Assembly (NCBI GenBank): GCA_031383555.1
Contig: JANMZR010000329.1
Span: 1 to 8,370 of the forward strand
Source: JANMZR01 sp031383555
GTDB lineage: Bacteria; Bacteroidota; Bacteroidia; Cytophagales; Spirosomataceae
Direction of reading: 5' to 3'
Length of the DNA stretch: 8,370 nt
Shown one piece after another: positions 6,730 to 8,370 of this stretch. A program made the translations under genes and the position numbers. The notes below the pieces were generated by a model, which saw nothing but the letters and a program-made list of their open reading frames with translations, was not told the DNA's origin and searched no databases. Within the stretch, counting starts at the first letter, position 1; each line of letters starts with the position of its first letter.

Positions 6730-8229
6730 ATGAAAAAAATAAATATAATTCTCCTAATTTCCTTCTGCATGATGCAATTTTCTTGCAAGGAAGATTTCTT
6801 AAATACGACCGATCCTACAAGAATTAATCGTGATTTATTTTACCAAAATCAAACTCAATTTGACCAAGCTTTGAATGGTATTTATGGTCAATTACAGGGC
6901 ATAACTAATTCCGCTTATTTGCAACAAGAATTCTATTCTGATAATACTACTATTGATATTGACATAGCCAATAGAGGTGGTGCGGTAGGTTGGGAGGCTT
7001 TTGAGTTTTCAACGGTAAATCAAGGTAATGGTGAAATTAATACGCTATGGGTCAGCCACTATGCCACAATGTACAATATCAATTTTGCTTTGGAAAAATT
7101 AGAGAAGGCAACTTTCGATGCTCCAGCAAAAGGAACCATTGAAGGCCAATTAAAGTTTTTGAGGGCCTACCATTATTTCAATTTGACACGCTATTTTGGG
7201 GATGTAGTTTTAGTTACTAAAACCCTAACGAACCCCAATGAAGCGTTTGATTTGGTGCGGTCACCTCAAGCTGATATTTATAAGCAAATCGAATTAGATT
7301 TAACTGATGCAGTGAAAGTATTACCAGCTACCTACCCCGCCAACCAGCGTGGTAAAGTAACTAAAGGAGCGGCACTTACATTACTAGGAAAAGTATATTT
7401 GACTAGAAAAAACTATGCATCTGCAGCAACCGCCCTTAAAGAGGTTTCAAATTTGGGTTATTCTTTAAACACTAATTACAAAGATAATTTTGACCCAGCC
7501 AAGAAAAACGGCCCAGAATCCATTTTTGAAGTACAATATCAAGGTGGTAACGACTTGGGGGAACAAAGCAATTTTGCCTACATTTTTGCACCACGGCTTT
7601 CTGGGGCAGCCATTACAGGTTTTGCCAATACAACACCGCAAGGCAGGAATATCCCTACAAACGATTTGATAAAAGCATATGAAGAAGGTGATTTACGAAA
7701 AGATATCTCTTTGAAAACAAGCTATACATCGGGTGCAAATACGGTAAACATTCCTTACATTTCAAAATATACTTACACTCATACAATTACCGGCCGTACT
7801 GATAACAATTGGCCAGTACTTCGCTATGCCGATGCACTTCTAATGTTGGCTGAGGCTACTAATGAAAGTGGAGGGACTGCTGAAGCAATTGAATTAGTGA
7901 ATAAGGTAAGAAAAAGGGCTGGTTTAGCTGACTTAACAGGGCTATCAAAAGATGCTTTAAAAGATGCAATTATTAAAGAAAGAAGAGTTGAATTGGCATT
8001 TGAAAATCATCGCTGGTTCGACTTGCAGCGTATATACACGCCTACTCAATTGGCAGCTTTTATGAACGAACATGGTGCAAGAGAAAAGGCAAATCCAACT
8101 GTGGCTAGGCCTGGTTTGGCATTTAACAACACTGACTATGTGTATAGCGATTTTGAATATTTATTACCAATACCAGCGCCTCAAATATTAATCAATGCAA
8201 AATTGACCCAAAATGAAGGGTACAAATAG
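6730..8229 (+). CDS. SusD/RagB-family nutrient-binding outer-membrane lipoprotein
   Basis: This 499-residue lipoprotein should form the lid over the SusC barrel and bind the ligand at the cell surface. The signal peptide ends at a lipobox, QFSC, with Cys19 as the lipidated residue. It is followed by K-E-D, matching the K-(D/E)2 surface-export signal described for Bacteroidota lipoproteins. The SusD-like N-terminal region includes ALNGIYGQL (47-55), FLRAYHYFNLTRYFGDVVL (143-161) and GKVTKGAALTLLGKVYL (208-224), which belong to the helical TPR-like scaffold. The C-terminal RagB/SusD region shows LRYADALLMLAEA, VRKRAGL, KERRVELAFENHRWFDLQR and the closing LLPIPAPQILINAKLTQNEGY, all typical. The protein is complete and of normal size. 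Its start lies 11 bases after the susC stop, which indicates one operon and coupled expression. Ligand-binding residues vary between family members, so the substrate cannot be named. Confidence 0.97.
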   Translation: MKKINIILLISFCMMQFSCKEDFLNTTDPTRINRDLFYQNQTQFDQALNGIYGQLQGITNSAYLQQEFYSDNTTIDIDIANRGGAVGWEAFEFSTVNQGNGEINTLWVSHYATMYNINFALEKLEKATFDAPAKGTIEGQLKFLRAYHYFNLTRYFGDVVLVTKTLTNPNEAFDLVRSPQADIYKQIELDLTDAVKVLPATYPANQRGKVTKGAALTLLGKVYLTRKNYASAATALKEVSNLGYSLNTNYKDNFDPAKKNGPESIFEVQYQGGNDLGEQSNFAYIFAPRLSGAAITGFANTTPQGRNIPTNDLIKAYEEGDLRKDISLKTSYTSGANTVNIPYISKYTYTHTITGRTDNNWPVLRYADALLMLAEATNESGGTAEAIELVNKVRKRAGLADLTGLSKDALKDAIIKERRVELAFENHRWFDLQRIYTPTQLAAFMNEHGAREKANPTVARPGLAFNNTDYVYSDFEYLLPIPAPQILINAKLTQNEGYK

Positions 8230-8370
8230 AATTTCATTTAATATAAATACAAAAACCAACCTCAATAATTTTAAAAAATCCCTTCTTTTATTATCCTGCA
8301 TCTGCTTTGTTATTAGTTATGTGACCTGTTAAAATTCATGTTTCATTCAATCGGTTATAGACTATAAATG
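8230..8370. other. Non-coding tail after the SusD gene
   Basis: This AT-rich stretch has no convincing gene or terminator. An ATG at 8338 closes after nine codons. An ATG occupies the last three bases (8368-8370) and could start a further operon gene, but nothing beyond it is visible. The roughly 140-base gap would be wide for a tightly coupled third gene. Confidence 0.4.

Noticed and set aside
8338..8370. Small open frame starting at 8338 and an ATG at 8368
   Set aside because: The first stops after nine codons and the second is cut by the window edge; neither can be supported as a gene.
1..8370. An undescribed defence, retron, CRISPR or mobile-element system
   Set aside because: No repeat-spacer array, transposase, reverse transcriptase, terminal inverted repeats or unexplained gene cluster was seen; every intact gene belongs to a known family.

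Overview
The window is AT-rich DNA that reads as a Bacteroidota chromosome, most likely from the Cytophagales side of the phylum; the finer placement is a guess. The evidence is a SusC/SusD pair, a surface-type lipoprotein signal (C-K-E-D) on SusD, a DUF1800 protein, and starts preceded by A/T runs rather than Shine-Dalgarno sequences. No RNA genes, CRISPR arrays or insertion sequences were recognised.

Layout: (1) 61-1458, minus strand, an intact DUF1800 family protein. (2) 1459-2486, about 1 kb without an intact gene. It holds an AT-rich spacer and then the decayed remains of a rhomboid-family intramembrane protease (about 1720-2391, plus strand). The rhomboid remains are split over four reading-frame blocks, with in-frame stops and damaged active-site motifs. 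(3) 2487-3368, minus strand, an AraC-family regulator with an N-terminal cupin-like sensor domain. (4) 3369-3625, a divergent regulatory region. (5) 3626-6718 and 6730-8229, plus strand, a SusC-type TonB-dependent outer-membrane transporter followed 11 bases later by its SusD-type lipoprotein partner. (6) 8230-8370, an apparently non-coding tail.

Regions 3 to 5 make a small, coherent nutrient-uptake locus. SusD captures an oligomeric ligand at the cell surface, SusC takes it across the outer membrane using TonB energy, and the divergent AraC protein probably controls the operon in response to the ligand or a breakdown product. The substrate cannot be told from the sequence; no glycoside hydrolase or other degradative enzyme lies inside the window.

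The best surprises are in the spacers. The rhomboid relic is one. The other is a two-part sequence block upstream of susC (3543-3587) that recurs at 1578-1618 in front of the rhomboid relic, which suggests a shared operator or a leftover copy of a SusC-type control region. I found no convincing undescribed multi-gene system.
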